From a virus, in IMG/VR virus record IMGVR_UViG_3300020027_000024, positions 1 through 35,668 of that record: a stretch of DNA of 35,668 nt, one strand, 5' to 3'. The position numbers and the translations under genes are program-made. Shown here piece by piece: positions 1 to 8,783 of the stretch. The notes beneath the pieces were generated by a model. It was given only the letters and a program-made list of their open reading frames with translations. It was not told the DNA's origin and made no database searches. The stretch's first letter is position 1; each line of letters starts with the position of its first letter.

Positions 1-1403
1 AAGACGACGCTGCCGGCGCCAAAGCCGCTAGGCTTGTTCCAGGTGTCGTCGGCATCGAAGCGCTGGAAATCACCGGGCGATGCGCCGCCGCCGGTCGCGC
101 CCGGCAAATCGTCGAAATCGATCTTGCGCAGCTCGCCGGTCGATTCCTCGATTACTAGCTTGTCGCCGGTCCCGAATGCCGATGCGTCGGTCAAGGCGCT
201 GATCTTGGTGTAAGCCGGATCGCCAGTCGTGCCGGCATTGCGCAGCAGGATCGTATAGGCCCCGGCATCCTCCAGCTTCGCCATGGTGACGCCATTGTCG
301 GCAAGCTGTGTCGTGCCGACGCCGCCGGCCGTGATCGCGACGGATGGATTGCCGGAAACACCGTCGCCATTGGTGACGGTGATTGCCGTACCGCCCACAA
401 CCGAGCGCTGTAGCCAGGTATCGGCGGCAGAACGAACCGCAATACCGGTCGATGCCAAGCCCTCCAGCGCCGCGATATCATTGGCTAACGCAAAGGTAGG
501 GTTCCCAGCCACGCCTCCTGGATCGGTGATGGAAAGACCTGCAACGGGCGCTGCCAGCGTACGCTGCACCCATGTGTCCGTCGTCGTGCGGACGGCGATG
601 CCAGTCGCCCCAAGCCCTTCAAGCGCTGCGAGGTCATTCGCGAGGGCGAGCGTTGGATTGCCCGCCACACCGCCGCCATTCGTAACGCTGATGCCTGCCG
701 CCGGGCCCGTCAGCGTCCGGCTCGCCCATGTATCGGCCGCCGTCCGCGCAGCAAGGCCAGTGCCGCTGAGCGCCTCGACGGCAGCCAGGTCATTCGCCAG
801 CGCCAGTGTAGGGTTGCCGGAGACGCCGTCGCCGTTGGTCACGCCGATGCCTGCGGCGGGCCCGGTCAGCGTGCGCGTAGCCCATGTATCCGCTGCGGTC
901 CTTGCCGCCAGCCCCGTGGTGCTGAGCCCTTCTACCGCCGCCAGATCGTTGGCGAGAGCGAAAGTCGGATTACCCGCTATGCCAGCCGGATTGGTGATCG
1001 TGAGGCCGGCAGCCGGAGCCGCTAGAGTTCGCCCAGCGAAAGTATCCGCCGCGACTTGCGTCAGCAATCCATCGGTATTGAAAGCCGCCAGCGCCGTCAG
1101 CGTCGCGTCCGCCGCCTGCTTCCCCGCGATGTCACCGTCCAGTTCAGCCAGCGCGCCCTGCACATCCGTTGCCGCGATAGTGCCGGCCGGAACGTTGGTA
1201 ATCTCGCTGGCGTCGTAATCTCCGACCACACCAACGACGGCGCCAGACCTTCCCTCAAAGGTCGTGACGCCCCCACCGCCTCCGCCTCCACCCGATGTGG
1301 CCAGCGCCTCCAGACGCGCGAAATAGGCGTCCCACTCCAGGGTCAGGCGGTTGGTTTGCGGATCGATAATCTGCTTATTTTGCGGACGAATAATCCCGGC
1401 CAT
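1..1403 (-). CDS. Repeat-containing tail fibre protein (3' end outside window)
   Basis: The reading frame is open from an ATG at 1403 to the left edge, so 467 residues are visible and the C-terminus is missing. After a short N-terminal segment and a run of eight glycines (residues 38-45) comes GDYDASEIT...VPAGTI..TDVQGALAELD (61-89), a motif common in phage tail fibres and side-tail proteins. Residues about 103-357 are five tandem repeats, four of them exactly 52 residues long, each with LAND..A.E.L, a DTW segment and GNP. The last visible part has FDADDTW.KP, typical of fibre tips. It probably forms a trimeric shaft that contacts the host surface. The ATG overlaps the stop of the upstream small gene (TGATG). 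The repeats show what kind of protein this is; the receptor cannot be inferred. Confidence 0.85.
   Translation of the reverse strand, partial: MAGIIRPQNKQIIDPQTNRLTLEWDAYFARLEALATSGGGGGGGGVTTFEGRSGAVVGVVGDYDASEITNVPAGTIAATDVQGALAELDGDIAGKQAADATLTALAAFNTDGLLTQVAADTFAGRTLAAPAAGLTITNPAGIAGNPTFALANDLAAVEGLSTTGLAARTAADTWATRTLTGPAAGIGVTNGDGVSGNPTLALANDLAAVEALSGTGLAARTAADTWASRTLTGPAAGISVTNGGGVAGNPTLALANDLAALEGLGATGIAVRTTTDTWVQRTLAAPVAGLSITDPGGVAGNPTFALANDIAALEGLASTGIAVRSAADTWLQRSVVGGTAITVTNGDGVSGNPSVAITAGGVGTTQLADNGVTMAKLEDAGAYTILLRNAGTTGDPAYTKISALTDASAFGTGDKLVIEESTGELRKIDFDDLPGATGGGASPGDFQRFDADDTWNKPSGFGAGSVV
333..956 (-). repeat. Four tandem 156-bp units (52 residues) inside the tail fibre gene
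   Basis: Units run 956-801, 800-645, 644-489 and 488-333 on the minus strand. A fifth, shorter and more diverged unit precedes them. For example, the plus-strand string cccatgtatc occurs at 725 and 881, exactly 156 bases apart. The third base of codons varies between units, so this is a maintained protein repeat and not a fresh copy. Confidence 0.85.
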
Positions 1404-1588
1404 CAGCGGCGCTTCCAATCAGGCGTGAACGCCTCGGCTATGCTGTGCGTGCCATCTTGCGGCACAGGAGAACAGCAGCGAGGACAAGGCATGCCGGCGC
1501 CACCGCAATCGCAGCCATTCGGCCAAACCCTGTCCGGATGATCTTCGCAGACCTTGCCGCCATCCAAGCAGGCCAAGCATTTAGCCAT
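1403..1588 (-). CDS. Small cysteine-rich phage protein
   Basis: 61 residues with eight cysteines, including CLAC, CDCGG and CPRCC, consistent with one or two zinc knuckles. It sits between the tail fibre gene and the DNA stabilisation gene with TGATG junctions at both ends, so it is translated as part of the late operon. I recognise the general type (small Cys-rich proteins next to phage tail genes) but no defined function. It could be a structural accessory or a nucleic-acid-binding peptide. Confidence 0.7.
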   Translation of the reverse strand: MAKCLACLDGGKVCEDHPDRVWPNGCDCGGAGMPCPRCCSPVPQDGTHSIAEAFTPDWKRR

Positions 1589-3036
1589 CAGCGCGTTGGC
1601 CTTGCGTGTAGCGCCGCCGAGTTGATCGCCTTAAGCACCGCCGCCGAGGCGCGAATGCGCCAAATTCGCCCCTTCTTCGTACAGCGCCCCCACTTGTTGA
1701 GCCGGATAGTCTGCTGGAATTCCCCCTGCCGCCCGATGATCGCCCGGCGCTCGCCGCCGAAGGTCTTGCCGCCATCGTCGCTGATGCCGACCATGATTTC
1801 CGGGTCGGCGTTCCATGCGTCGGACGAATTGAGCCCGACGCCGGACACCATGTCGAGTTCGAAACCGTCAGCAATCAGCCGCTCAGGGAAGCGGTGCGAA
1901 TGCGGGCACCAGATCTCCAGCACGTGGTCGTTGCCGTTCTCGGTGAAGTCGTCCGGGTTGAGCGCATAGAGCCGCCCGTTCCCCTCATCCCCCATGATGT
2001 ACCGGCCATTGAACAGGATTGACGAATTCACCCGCCAGCGGTCGTTCGGATAGGATTTGCGCTCATACCAGGCGCGGTCAAAGCCTGCCTTCTTGGCGAA
2101 GGGCAGGTCCAGGCACCAGGTGAAGTTCGCCCCCTTGAGCGTATAGGTCTCGTGCCCCTGGAACGAATGCACCGATCCGACCATCAGCGCCTGATCGGCC
2201 ATCGACAAGCCCGCGATGGAGCGCTCGACCGCATGATTGGAAACCCGGTCAGCGCCGCCGTCGCGGCCATAGCGCACGATCAGGTTCTGATCGACCCAGA
2301 TCAGCGCCTTTTCGAATTTCGCCGCCGTATGCGGGCCGGTCAGCCCGTATTCGATGTCCTGCTGCACGGGAGAGAACGGGAAGGGCTGACCGGCGAGCGA
2401 TGGATCTGCTTGCCAGATTTCCAGGCTCTTGGTTCCGAAGGCGTAGAAGAACCCCGCATTGACCATTACCCGCACGAGGCCGTCAGCGTTCGAATTGATA
2501 TCGCCGAAGGCCAGCGCGTTGATGGAGGTGCCATTATCGGCATCGGAGGCGTAAACGCGCCCCATGGCGTTGATGCCGTAAAGAAACCGCCCCCTCAGAT
2601 AATCGATGCTGTTCGGCGCGGGCAGGTCCGGATCGGTATTGAGCGTCAGCACGCCCGCTTGCAGCACATAATATTGCCCGGCATTGGTGACGATGCCGAT
2701 CTGCGGCGGTGAGGCGCGATTGAGCGCCATGAACACCCGGCCGCTTCCCACCAGATTGGCCAGCACCGTGCCGTTGGCACCCTGATCGAACGAGACGATC
2801 TGATTACCGAGCACCGCGATAAGCTGGTTCGCGGACAATTCGATCATGCCACGCTCAGCGCCGGTAAACGCCCCATTGTCCCAGCGCGTCAGCCCCGGCG
2901 CGCCATAGAGCGCGAAGGGCGACTTGGCGTCCTCGCCGCCGAACTCAGGGTAGCCGTTAATCAGCCGCGCGGTCGCAACTTGAGCGTCGCGGCCGATGGT
3001 GGAGGCAGCGGGCAGGACGAGGGGCAGGGGTGGCAT
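1588..3036 (-). CDS. Packaged DNA stabilisation protein, P22 gp10-like
   Basis: 482 residues, close to the length of P22 gp10 (about 470). The N-terminus has the family-typical stretch ARLINGYPEFGGEDAKSPFA followed by a GxPGLTRW motif, and the body has gp10-like features such as YGLTGPHTAAKFEKALIWVDQN and a GRDGG segment. In P22, gp10 plugs the tail below the portal after packaging and contributes to the tail hub. Its position next to a gp4-like gene repeats the P22 order 4-10. Start ATG 3036 abuts the stop of the preceding small gene. Confidence 0.85.
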   Translation of the reverse strand: MPPLPLVLPAASTIGRDAQVATARLINGYPEFGGEDAKSPFALYGAPGLTRWDNGAFTGAERGMIELSANQLIAVLGNQIVSFDQGANGTVLANLVGSGRVFMALNRASPPQIGIVTNAGQYYVLQAGVLTLNTDPDLPAPNSIDYLRGRFLYGINAMGRVYASDADNGTSINALAFGDINSNADGLVRVMVNAGFFYAFGTKSLEIWQADPSLAGQPFPFSPVQQDIEYGLTGPHTAAKFEKALIWVDQNLIVRYGRDGGADRVSNHAVERSIAGLSMADQALMVGSVHSFQGHETYTLKGANFTWCLDLPFAKKAGFDRAWYERKSYPNDRWRVNSSILFNGRYIMGDEGNGRLYALNPDDFTENGNDHVLEIWCPHSHRFPERLIADGFELDMVSGVGLNSSDAWNADPEIMVGISDDGGKTFGGERRAIIGRQGEFQQTIRLNKWGRCTKKGRIWRIRASAAVLKAINSAALHARPTR

Positions 3037-3228
3037 CTATTCACCCACCTCGATCACGGAATAATTGACCGGTTTCGTGATGGTCCAACTGATGGTGGAC
3101 ATATTCGAGCCGGCAAACTCGACTGCTTCCTTCAGCGTCTCGAAATCCTGCCATCTCCAATTTTCATAGCAGCCGTAATTCGTCCACACCGTGAACGGAC
3201 CAACCGGATTTGTCATTTCCTCAGCCAT
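3037..3228 (-). CDS. Hypothetical phage protein
   Basis: 63 residues, acidic, with several aromatic residues (WTNYGCYENWRWQDF) and an EVGE end. The ATG at 3228 is preferred over a TTG three bases upstream because it forms the TGATG overlap used throughout this operon. It lies between the two predicted tail-completion genes, which suggests a structural or assembly role. No family recognised. Confidence 0.65.
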   Translation of the reverse strand: MAEEMTNPVGPFTVWTNYGCYENWRWQDFETLKEAVEFAGSNMSTISWTITKPVNYSVIEVGE

Positions 3229-3923
3229 CAATACGGCCGCGAGCCATAGTCCGGCACGAAGCGCACCACGTCCTCGCGGTCGAAGCTCATGGCGTCGTCA
3301 AGCAGCCCTTGCGAGCGCCCGATAATGCGCTTGGCCACCTCGCCCTCCACCCCGTAATCGTCGAGCAGCCGCGCCGCGAAGGCGTAGATGAGGGTGTCGT
3401 AATTCTCCTGGGTGATATCGATGTCATTACTCAGGTCGTCGATATCGTCCATGCGCTTCTGATAGGTCGCGGTGAGCACCTCGGTGGTGACGGTGGTGAG
3501 CAGCGGCCAGACATAGACGGTCGGCGCAGATCGCTGCGCGTCGAAATAATACTGGGTCGGAATGCCGGTCGACGTCTTCAGCGGCAGGTCGAAATATTCC
3601 TCGCGCGTGAACAGTCGCATGGGCAGATCGCGCAACTGAGCGTCGCGGTAGCGCATCGACATGATGCGCAAGGGATTGAGCGTCAGGCTCAGATCGTAAG
3701 AGGCGGTGTTGGCGAGCAGCGGGATCGTGCCCTCTTCCGTCTTCCACAGATGCGGCCCGTGTCGCTGCCAGCCCTTGAGCATGGTGTTCAATTCGATGCG
3801 GCAGTCCTCGGCCTCATCGGCGTCGAGCACCTGCGCCACGCCCAACACGGCCATTTTGCGCAAGGTCGCGGTGATCACCTCACGCGCGTTGAGGCTAAAG
3901 TCGCTCGAGCCTGACAATGCCAT
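3228..3923 (-). CDS. Tail accessory / head-completion factor, P22 gp4-like
   Basis: 231 residues. The N-terminal region (ATLRKMAVLGV..V.DADEAEDCRIELNTMLKGW) matches the helical start of the P22 gp4 / T7 gp11 tail-adaptor superfamily, in which a conserved D/E-A-x-x-x-x-x-LN-x-ML-x-W pattern recurs. The central part has YDLSLTLNPLRIMSMRYRD, also typical. The protein would form the ring beneath the portal. The ATG at 3923 overlaps the upstream TGA; a GTG three bases earlier is less likely. Confidence 0.75.
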   Translation of the reverse strand: MALSGSSDFSLNAREVITATLRKMAVLGVAQVLDADEAEDCRIELNTMLKGWQRHGPHLWKTEEGTIPLLANTASYDLSLTLNPLRIMSMRYRDAQLRDLPMRLFTREEYFDLPLKTSTGIPTQYYFDAQRSAPTVYVWPLLTTVTTEVLTATYQKRMDDIDDLSNDIDITQENYDTLIYAFAARLLDDYGVEGEVAKRIIGRSQGLLDDAMSFDREDVVRFVPDYGSRPY

Positions 3924-4171
3924 CACAAATCCTCGGGCTGGACTTCGTTTGTGTCGAGAAAGTGCGGCGGGCCGGGCGGGTTAGCGAAGGGCACGGTCTG
4001 ATCGTCGCGCACGCCGCGCACGAAGTCTTGCGGGTGGCGAGGGTCGAAGCATTTCGAGCAAACGCGCAAGCCCGTCCACTCCTGGCGCGCCTCGCTCCCG
4101 TAGATCGTCCAGCCGCAGCGCTGGCAATTGTAGAGCCAGTCGCCCGGCCGCGTCGTGTGGCGAAGGGGCAT
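3923..4171 (-). CDS. Zinc-ribbon phage protein of the structural cluster
   Basis: 82 residues from the ATG at 4171, which overlaps the previous stop as TAATG; a longer reading from 4195 would lack this junction. It has CQRCGW and CSKCF, four cysteines spaced for one zinc ribbon, and an RHPQDFVRGV..DQ stretch that I recognise from small proteins next to head-tail genes of many phages. Role unknown, probably in assembly. Confidence 0.7.
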   Translation of the reverse strand: MPLRHTTRPGDWLYNCQRCGWTIYGSEARQEWTGLRVCSKCFDPRHPQDFVRGVRDDQTVPFANPPGPPHFLDTNEVQPEDL

Positions 4172-4545
4172 TAGTCCGGCTTCTTCTTCATCCAAAGCAC
4201 GATGGTGTAGATCGTGTCCGCCTCAGAGGTGAACAGCACATCGCCGGTCCACCCATTGGATTGAGGGTTTTGCAACCCGCCAATATCGACGAATTCAACA
4301 TCGCCGGATGTCTCGGAAGGAAACTGCCAGGCGAGATCATCCGTGTCCGCGTCCCATAAGACGCTGACGCCTGTCGTCCCGGCGCTCACGCCCCATTTCG
4401 CCTTCATGATGCGCAGACGAGCGCAGGGCGGGTCGAGCGCCGACACGTCAACTTTCAGCACGCCGTCTTCGGCGTCCCCGTCACTGGTGAAAAGGATGAC
4501 GACATTGCTGATGCCGTCCTCCAACACCTGGATAGCTGCAACCAT
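4171..4545 (-). CDS. Hypothetical late protein, possibly structural
   Basis: 124 residues, predicted mostly beta from alternating hydrophobic residues, with no signal peptide or membrane segment. It has a mid-protein W-D-A-D-T-D-D-L-A-W stretch and a lysine-rich end. Its location between the capsid genes and the tail accessory factor suggests a virion decoration or fibre-attachment protein. That is inference from position only. Confidence 0.6.
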   Translation of the reverse strand: MVAAIQVLEDGISNVVILFTSDGDAEDGVLKVDVSALDPPCARLRIMKAKWGVSAGTTGVSVLWDADTDDLAWQFPSETSGDVEFVDIGGLQNPQSNGWTGDVLFTSEADTIYTIVLWMKKKPD

Positions 4546-4558
4546 CGATCAGTGCTCC

Positions 4559-5065
4559 CTATGCGCGTCTGCGAGCGCCGATGTAGCCGTAGGCACCAAG
4601 CGCGGCGATCGTGAACGTTGCCTGGGCCACCAGGAACACCGTGGTCGTGGCGGCGAGCGATAGGCGTATCATCCCGACAGGCCCCCCAAAGATCACGTTC
4701 GGCACCTGCCCGGCGACAAGCATGTTCTTGAAAATAGCCCCGGCGCCCGGAGCGGTCGGCAACGCCGCCGTTGTCGTATTGATGGCGCCCTGGTGGATTG
4801 TAATGTTTGCGGTTGTGGTCGGATTGAACCACACGTTCCCCCAAACATCCCAATCGCCAGCGGTCAGCGAAATGGAAGTGACATTGGCGGCGGTGGCCGT
4901 CGTGAGTGCCACGGCAGCACCAACGAGCACCGTGGATTCCACCAATTGCCCTACGGCAGCCGCTTCGCCATTCAGCCTAATCCCGACAACGCCATCCGTA
5001 TCGACGACTTCAAACGTGCCATGCCCGCTGGTGCCGCCGATCTTCTCAAGCACTTTCTCAGCCAT
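4559..5065 (-). CDS. Hypothetical structural-cluster protein, beta-rich
   Basis: 168 residues, rich in Ala, Thr, Val and Gly, with alternating hydrophobic residues that suggest a beta-sandwich. A GGGGAT-type ribosome site lies a few bases before the ATG at 5065. The C-terminus is hydrophobic and then basic (GYIGARRRA). It is the first gene downstream of the capsid gene. A decoration or fibre-base protein is plausible; no family recognised. Confidence 0.6.
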   Translation of the reverse strand: MAEKVLEKIGGTSGHGTFEVVDTDGVVGIRLNGEAAAVGQLVESTVLVGAAVALTTATAANVTSISLTAGDWDVWGNVWFNPTTTANITIHQGAINTTTAALPTAPGAGAIFKNMLVAGQVPNVIFGGPVGMIRLSLAATTTVFLVAQATFTIAALGAYGYIGARRRA

Positions 5066-5142
5066 ATTCAGATCCCCATGAAAGCATTCAAGCTGAGAGC
5101 CTCCGGACTTACCGAAGCGCCCTCAGTATTCGACGTTAAGTC

Positions 5143-6054
5143 TTAAGCTCCCGGCGAAGCAAACCCGCCCCGGAAGTCGGTCTGTCCAACCGAAAATCTC
5201 ATGTAGGACGCTGCTTTCAGGTTCTTGCTGTTGAAATCGTTGTCCTTGTCGAAGTCCATTTCGGCACGGTTTTCGAACGTCCACCCCGCCGGAGCATTGG
5301 TCTTGACGAACCATGCCTCGGTGTCGGTCAGATACGGATTGACGATCGGAGCCTTGCCGAGCAGACCGGCCGTGCGCACCGCGTTCACCGCATTGTTGGC
5401 GGTGTCGTTCTGATACTCGGATTTGAGCACCCGGATTGCCTCGAACATGAGGTTGTTCGGGATGACCAGATCCACCGGCCGAAGCGCGATGTTGAGGCCG
5501 CGGCTATTCTTCGCGTCCATGATCTGGATCAGCAGATCTTCCAAGGACGATTCCGCGAAGTCAGCGCCCGGCGTCAGAACGTTCGATTGGCTGCCGCTGG
5601 CGGTCGGATGCGTGGCGGAGAACGCCACCTGTCCATCGCCATAGACGAAGCCTGCCGTGAAGCCTCGGTTGAAGAAATTCGCGGCAACGATCTGGCGCGT
5701 GGTCTCCATGGAGAAGGCGAGGGCCGTGGTCCGGCGCCGCCCGACGATCTCATAAAGATTGTCCTGCTGCTCCTCGAAGGTCCACATGTAGCCCAGCGCA
5801 TAGGCAACGTGCGTATAGCGCGTCGTTGGCCCCTGGCTCTCGCTGTCGAAGGAGATATCGCCGCCTTCGGGCTTGACCGGCGCGAGGCCGAACCCGGTGA
5901 CTTCAACGTCTTCCTCATAGGCTTTGCTGGAACTCTTCACTTCGAAGATTTCCGCGTGGAATTTCGGGTGCTTGGCATATTCCCGGCCCCACCAACGTTG
6001 GATTCCGGGCCATAGAGCTTTCGGGTGATTGCCCGTAGTGATTACACCTGGCAT
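5143..6054 (-). CDS. Major capsid protein
   Basis: 303 residues. The sequence has features of HK97-fold capsid proteins from podophages: an N-terminal WPGIQRWWGREYAK segment, a P-domain-like stretch with YTHVAYALGYMWTFEEQQ, a family-typical HPT...N.L..GADFAESSLEDLLIQI, and NNLMFEAIRVLKSEYQNDTANNA..V near the middle. It forms the icosahedral shell. The scaffold gene lies upstream in the same operon, with accessory head proteins between. I rely on pattern and position; a profile search for capsid families would settle it. Confidence 0.8.
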   Translation of the reverse strand: MPGVITTGNHPKALWPGIQRWWGREYAKHPKFHAEIFEVKSSSKAYEEDVEVTGFGLAPVKPEGGDISFDSESQGPTTRYTHVAYALGYMWTFEEQQDNLYEIVGRRRTTALAFSMETTRQIVAANFFNRGFTAGFVYGDGQVAFSATHPTASGSQSNVLTPGADFAESSLEDLLIQIMDAKNSRGLNIALRPVDLVIPNNLMFEAIRVLKSEYQNDTANNAVNAVRTAGLLGKAPIVNPYLTDTEAWFVKTNAPAGWTFENRAEMDFDKDNDFNSKNLKAASYMRFSVGQTDFRGGFASPGA

Positions 6055-6068
6055 TTAAGCAACTCCCC

Positions 6069-6503
6069 TCAAGAGCCGGCGACGAAGCGCCAGCCTTTCT
6101 CTGTGATTTTGCGGAATAGTGCGGATGAGCCGACGTCGACGGAGGCGTTCTCGTCGGTGAAGGTGAAGCTGTCGCCTTCTGGCGTAAAAACGCGCCCCGT
6201 GTAGCCGGTGAAGTACAGCTCGACGAGGTCGCCCACGGCAGCGCCGACAGGCAGGATGACGCCCTGTTGCACGTCCTTGAACTTCTTCTTTTCGGTGGCC
6301 TGCACCTGATCTTTCGCCGCGACATCGCAGACCGTCCAGAACGAGCTAGCCTCGATCTGGGTGGCCCCGGCGAAAGTCGTGCCGCTGGCCTGGATCTGCT
6401 GCACCTCGCCCCATGGACCGGACGATTTGACCGCCTTGAACTTCGTAGGCGCGGGGGGTGCCGCCTTGGGATCATCCAAGGCGGGTTTGATATTTTCAGC
6501 CAT
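6069..6503 (-). CDS. Hypothetical head-associated protein
   Basis: 144 residues. The first 25 are Ala/Pro/Lys-rich and probably disordered; the remainder looks beta-rich and contains FYT/GYTGR-like turns. It lies 14 bases upstream of the capsid gene, a place where head decoration or cement proteins are often encoded. No family recognised, so decoration is inference. Confidence 0.6.
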   Translation of the reverse strand: MAENIKPALDDPKAAPPAPTKFKAVKSSGPWGEVQQIQASGTTFAGATQIEASSFWTVCDVAAKDQVQATEKKKFKDVQQGVILPVGAAVGDLVELYFTGYTGRVFTPEGDSFTFTDENASVDVGSSALFRKITEKGWRFVAGS

Positions 6504-6514
6504 TGGAGGGTTCC

Positions 6515-7135
6515 TTAAATGCCGGTGCCGGGATAAATGCCCATCTCGGTGTGCAGATTGATGCGCACCTCGACCTTGGCTCGCGTGAGTGTGGTGTCGT
6601 TGTCGACGCGGTTCACAGCCTTCAGGATGTTGACCTGATGGGTAGCGGCGGCGCTCAGTGTCGCCGAATTCAACTCCACGCCTGAAAGACCCGTGAAAGT
6701 CGATCCGGCCTGCGTGTAAATGAGAGCACCATTGAACCCGATGTCTGCCGCAGCGATCGCTCCATCAGCCTGAAGTTCGAACACCACGAACGGATCGCAG
6801 CACACGAAAGCAATGCGCTCGGTCAACGTTGGCCGATAGACGAGATTGAGATTGTCCGGGCTGGCTGCGAACGCCACGATGACGCCGGTAAGTTGCCCAG
6901 TTGCCACCGTCGCCTTGGTGATGGCCGGCAGCGTGCCGATTGCAAACTCGCCAACGCCCGGCGCCTGCACGCGCGCGGCATTCGAGCCAGCAGCCAATTT
7001 GATCACCGGGTCACCGATGAACAAAGCACCGGACGTGTCCGCTGCGATGTACATGGGCTGCACAGAACCGTTCATGGGCAGCCCAAGCAGATGCCGCACG
7101 GGCTTAAGCCCGAACGGCGAATTGCTATTTGCCAT
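6515..7135 (-). CDS. Phage structural protein of the capsid cluster
   Basis: 206 residues starting MANSNSPFGLKPVRHL, a start I recognise from conserved proteins encoded beside the capsid gene in many phages of alpha- and gammaproteobacteria. The body looks like a jelly-roll or decoration fold (GDPVIKLA, GVIVAF, YRPTLTERIAFVCCDPFVVFELQADG). The V-C-C-D-P-F..FE motif is the most characteristic part. It is probably a virion decoration or minor head protein. Confidence 0.7.
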   Translation of the reverse strand: MANSNSPFGLKPVRHLLGLPMNGSVQPMYIAADTSGALFIGDPVIKLAAGSNAARVQAPGVGEFAIGTLPAITKATVATGQLTGVIVAFAASPDNLNLVYRPTLTERIAFVCCDPFVVFELQADGAIAAADIGFNGALIYTQAGSTFTGLSGVELNSATLSAAATHQVNILKAVNRVDNDTTLTRAKVEVRINLHTEMGIYPGTGI

Positions 7136-7184
7136 TCAAGTTGTCCTTAGAAAGCGGCTGCCCGGAGAAACCGACTGCGGCCGA

Positions 7185-7715
7185 TTATGGTTGGTAGTTT
7201 TCCTTGATCGTGATCCCGGCTTCCGGGACATAGGCGCCATCGCGCTCTATCGGCTGACCATCGTTGCCCGGCGTCTTGCCGCGCTTGATCTGCTTCATCA
7301 TCTCGTCCAGCCGCAGCTTCTCTTTCCGCTTATCGGCCTCGTCATATTCCTTCAGCTTCTTGCACAGGAAAAAGCGCAAAGGCTTGCCGAACTGGTCGAC
7401 GCCCGCATGGCGTTCGATGCGCGTTCCGGCACCGGTCTGCCGGCCATCCTTGGCCAGCTCGTGGTCTTCCACGAAATCCCAATCGTCGTGCACCGTCTTG
7501 TTCTCAAGACGCCCCGGCCGATCCGCTATCCAGTGGTAGCGATAGAGAGGATCGTTCTTCATGTGATCGGGGATCGACAGCCGCAAATGCGAGTTGACGC
7601 CCATGTCCTGACGCCTGCGGCGCACGGCCTTGGTTTCTTCCGCACGGGCGCGCGGCGGCATGGTCGGCTCTTTCGGCGGCCGGCCTGGACCGCGCCTGAT
7701 TTCAAGATCGGTCAT
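7185..7715 (-). CDS. Hypothetical basic phage protein
   Basis: 176 residues from the ATG at 7715, chosen because it overlaps the upstream stop (ATGA). It opens with GRPPKEP, an AT-hook-like patch, then RVRRR-type basic runs and a long charged helix (KKLKEYDEADKRKEKLRLDEMMKQIKRG). The DWDFVEDHELA..GR stretch recurs in proteins next to scaffold genes of related podophages. DNA or scaffold binding is possible but not shown. Confidence 0.65.
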   Translation of the reverse strand: MTDLEIRRGPGRPPKEPTMPPRARAEETKAVRRRRQDMGVNSHLRLSIPDHMKNDPLYRYHWIADRPGRLENKTVHDDWDFVEDHELAKDGRQTGAGTRIERHAGVDQFGKPLRFFLCKKLKEYDEADKRKEKLRLDEMMKQIKRGKTPGNDGQPIERDGAYVPEAGITIKENYQP

Positions 7716-7930
7716 CTTCCCCACCATCTGCCAATTTCAACAGAACCCTCAATGAGGGTCACCATCCTGTCATGCAGGCGTTCGCTTCTATCGATCGTCA
7801 CGCGCAACGTTCTTCCGCGCTTAATCTCTTTGGCCCGCACCTCAATCTCATAAAGCACTTCCCAGCCCCTATCTGCCCTCTGCGCCGGCCATTCCAGTCG
7901 CACAGGCACGACAACCGTCCGCATCTGCAT
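7712..7930 (-). CDS. Hypothetical small late protein
   Basis: 72 residues, basic, with no cysteines or membrane segment. Its ATG abuts the stop of the scaffold gene and its stop overlaps the next start by four bases, so it is co-translated with the head genes. No family recognised. Confidence 0.6.
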   Translation of the reverse strand: MQMRTVVVPVRLEWPAQRADRGWEVLYEIEVRAKEIKRGRTLRVTIDRSERLHDRMVTLIEGSVEIGRWWGR

Positions 7931-8782
7931 CTATTGGCTCCAATAGGCTGCGGCGGCGTCCGCCTTGTCCTTGTACAGGCCCTCTTTAATGTGGCCCTCC
8001 ATCACCCGGCGCTCTTCGCCCGGAATATCCGTGAAGCCCTTGCCCTTCGGGGCGGCAGCGGTGCGCTGCCCAGCCTCCACCGCGCTATGGCCGTTCTTGG
8101 CCGCAGGGGTCTTGCTGAACTTCTCGGGAAAGCGCCGGATTATCTCGGCGCGCGTCTTGGCGAGGTTTTCGGCTATCGTCAACCCCGGCTCGTCTTCCAT
8201 GAGCTGCTCGTGGATGCCCTCGGCCGCCCGGTTCAGCATCTTACTTTTGGTAAACCAGGGGTTTTCGCTCACCCATCGCTCAACATCAGGATGCGGCGCC
8301 TTGGCCTTCGCCGGCTCTTCCTTGGCGGTAGGCTTCCCGGCCTCCTGCTCCGCTTCGTAAAGCTGCTGCTCCATCTGGTTTTGGCGGTCATATTCCGCCG
8401 TGTCCCCAACTTCGACAGCAGCGCGGCGAGCGGCCTCGATCTCGCCGTACATCTTCTTGCGCTGGACCTTGTTCAGCGTCTCCATCTTCGTAAGGCGCTG
8501 TTCGAACGCGGTCTGATCGGCCGTGCGCTGCTGCTCCAGCTTGCGAAGCTGCCGCTCGGTCTGCCCAAGCTGCTTGCGCAAATACGCCGGATTGCCGCGC
8601 TTCACATATTCGTCGGCGTCGATCCAATCCGAGGGATCGCCGCGAAACTCGGCCTTCGGCGCCCAGCCCTGCTCACGGGCGGTGGTTTCGACCTGCGACG
8701 GCTCATCGCCGCCGTCTTCACCTTCGGCCGCCTGGGCCTCGTCCTCGCCCTCTGGGGCGTCGTCTTCATCTGCCATGGGCAT
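7931..8782 (-). CDS. Scaffolding protein (predicted)
   Basis: 283 residues with the composition of a phage scaffold: a very acidic N-terminus (residues 3-30 nearly all D/E/A/G), a long charged coiled coil (about 65-150), an Ala/Lys linker and a basic C-terminal region. It is encoded upstream of the capsid gene, as in P22. Residues 174-222 align without gaps to a neighbouring membrane protein (8832-9170). Two in-frame ATGs exist, at 8782 and 8776. No Shine-Dalgarno lies in the clear: the only G-rich stretch (GCGGG) is the 3' arm of an intrinsic-terminator hairpin ending two bases before the first ATG, so translation may be controlled by that hairpin. Confidence 0.75.
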   Translation of the reverse strand: MPMADEDDAPEGEDEAQAAEGEDGGDEPSQVETTAREQGWAPKAEFRGDPSDWIDADEYVKRGNPAYLRKQLGQTERQLRKLEQQRTADQTAFEQRLTKMETLNKVQRKKMYGEIEAARRAAVEVGDTAEYDRQNQMEQQLYEAEQEAGKPTAKEEPAKAKAPHPDVERWVSENPWFTKSKMLNRAAEGIHEQLMEDEPGLTIAENLAKTRAEIIRRFPEKFSKTPAAKNGHSAVEAGQRTAAAPKGKGFTDIPGEERRVMEGHIKEGLYKDKADAAAAYWSQ

Positions 8783-8783
8783 T

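Noticed and set aside
283-1218. 311-codon open frame on the plus strand
   Set aside because: It is antisense to the tail fibre gene, consists of translated repeats with no recognisable motif, and results from high GC and codon bias.
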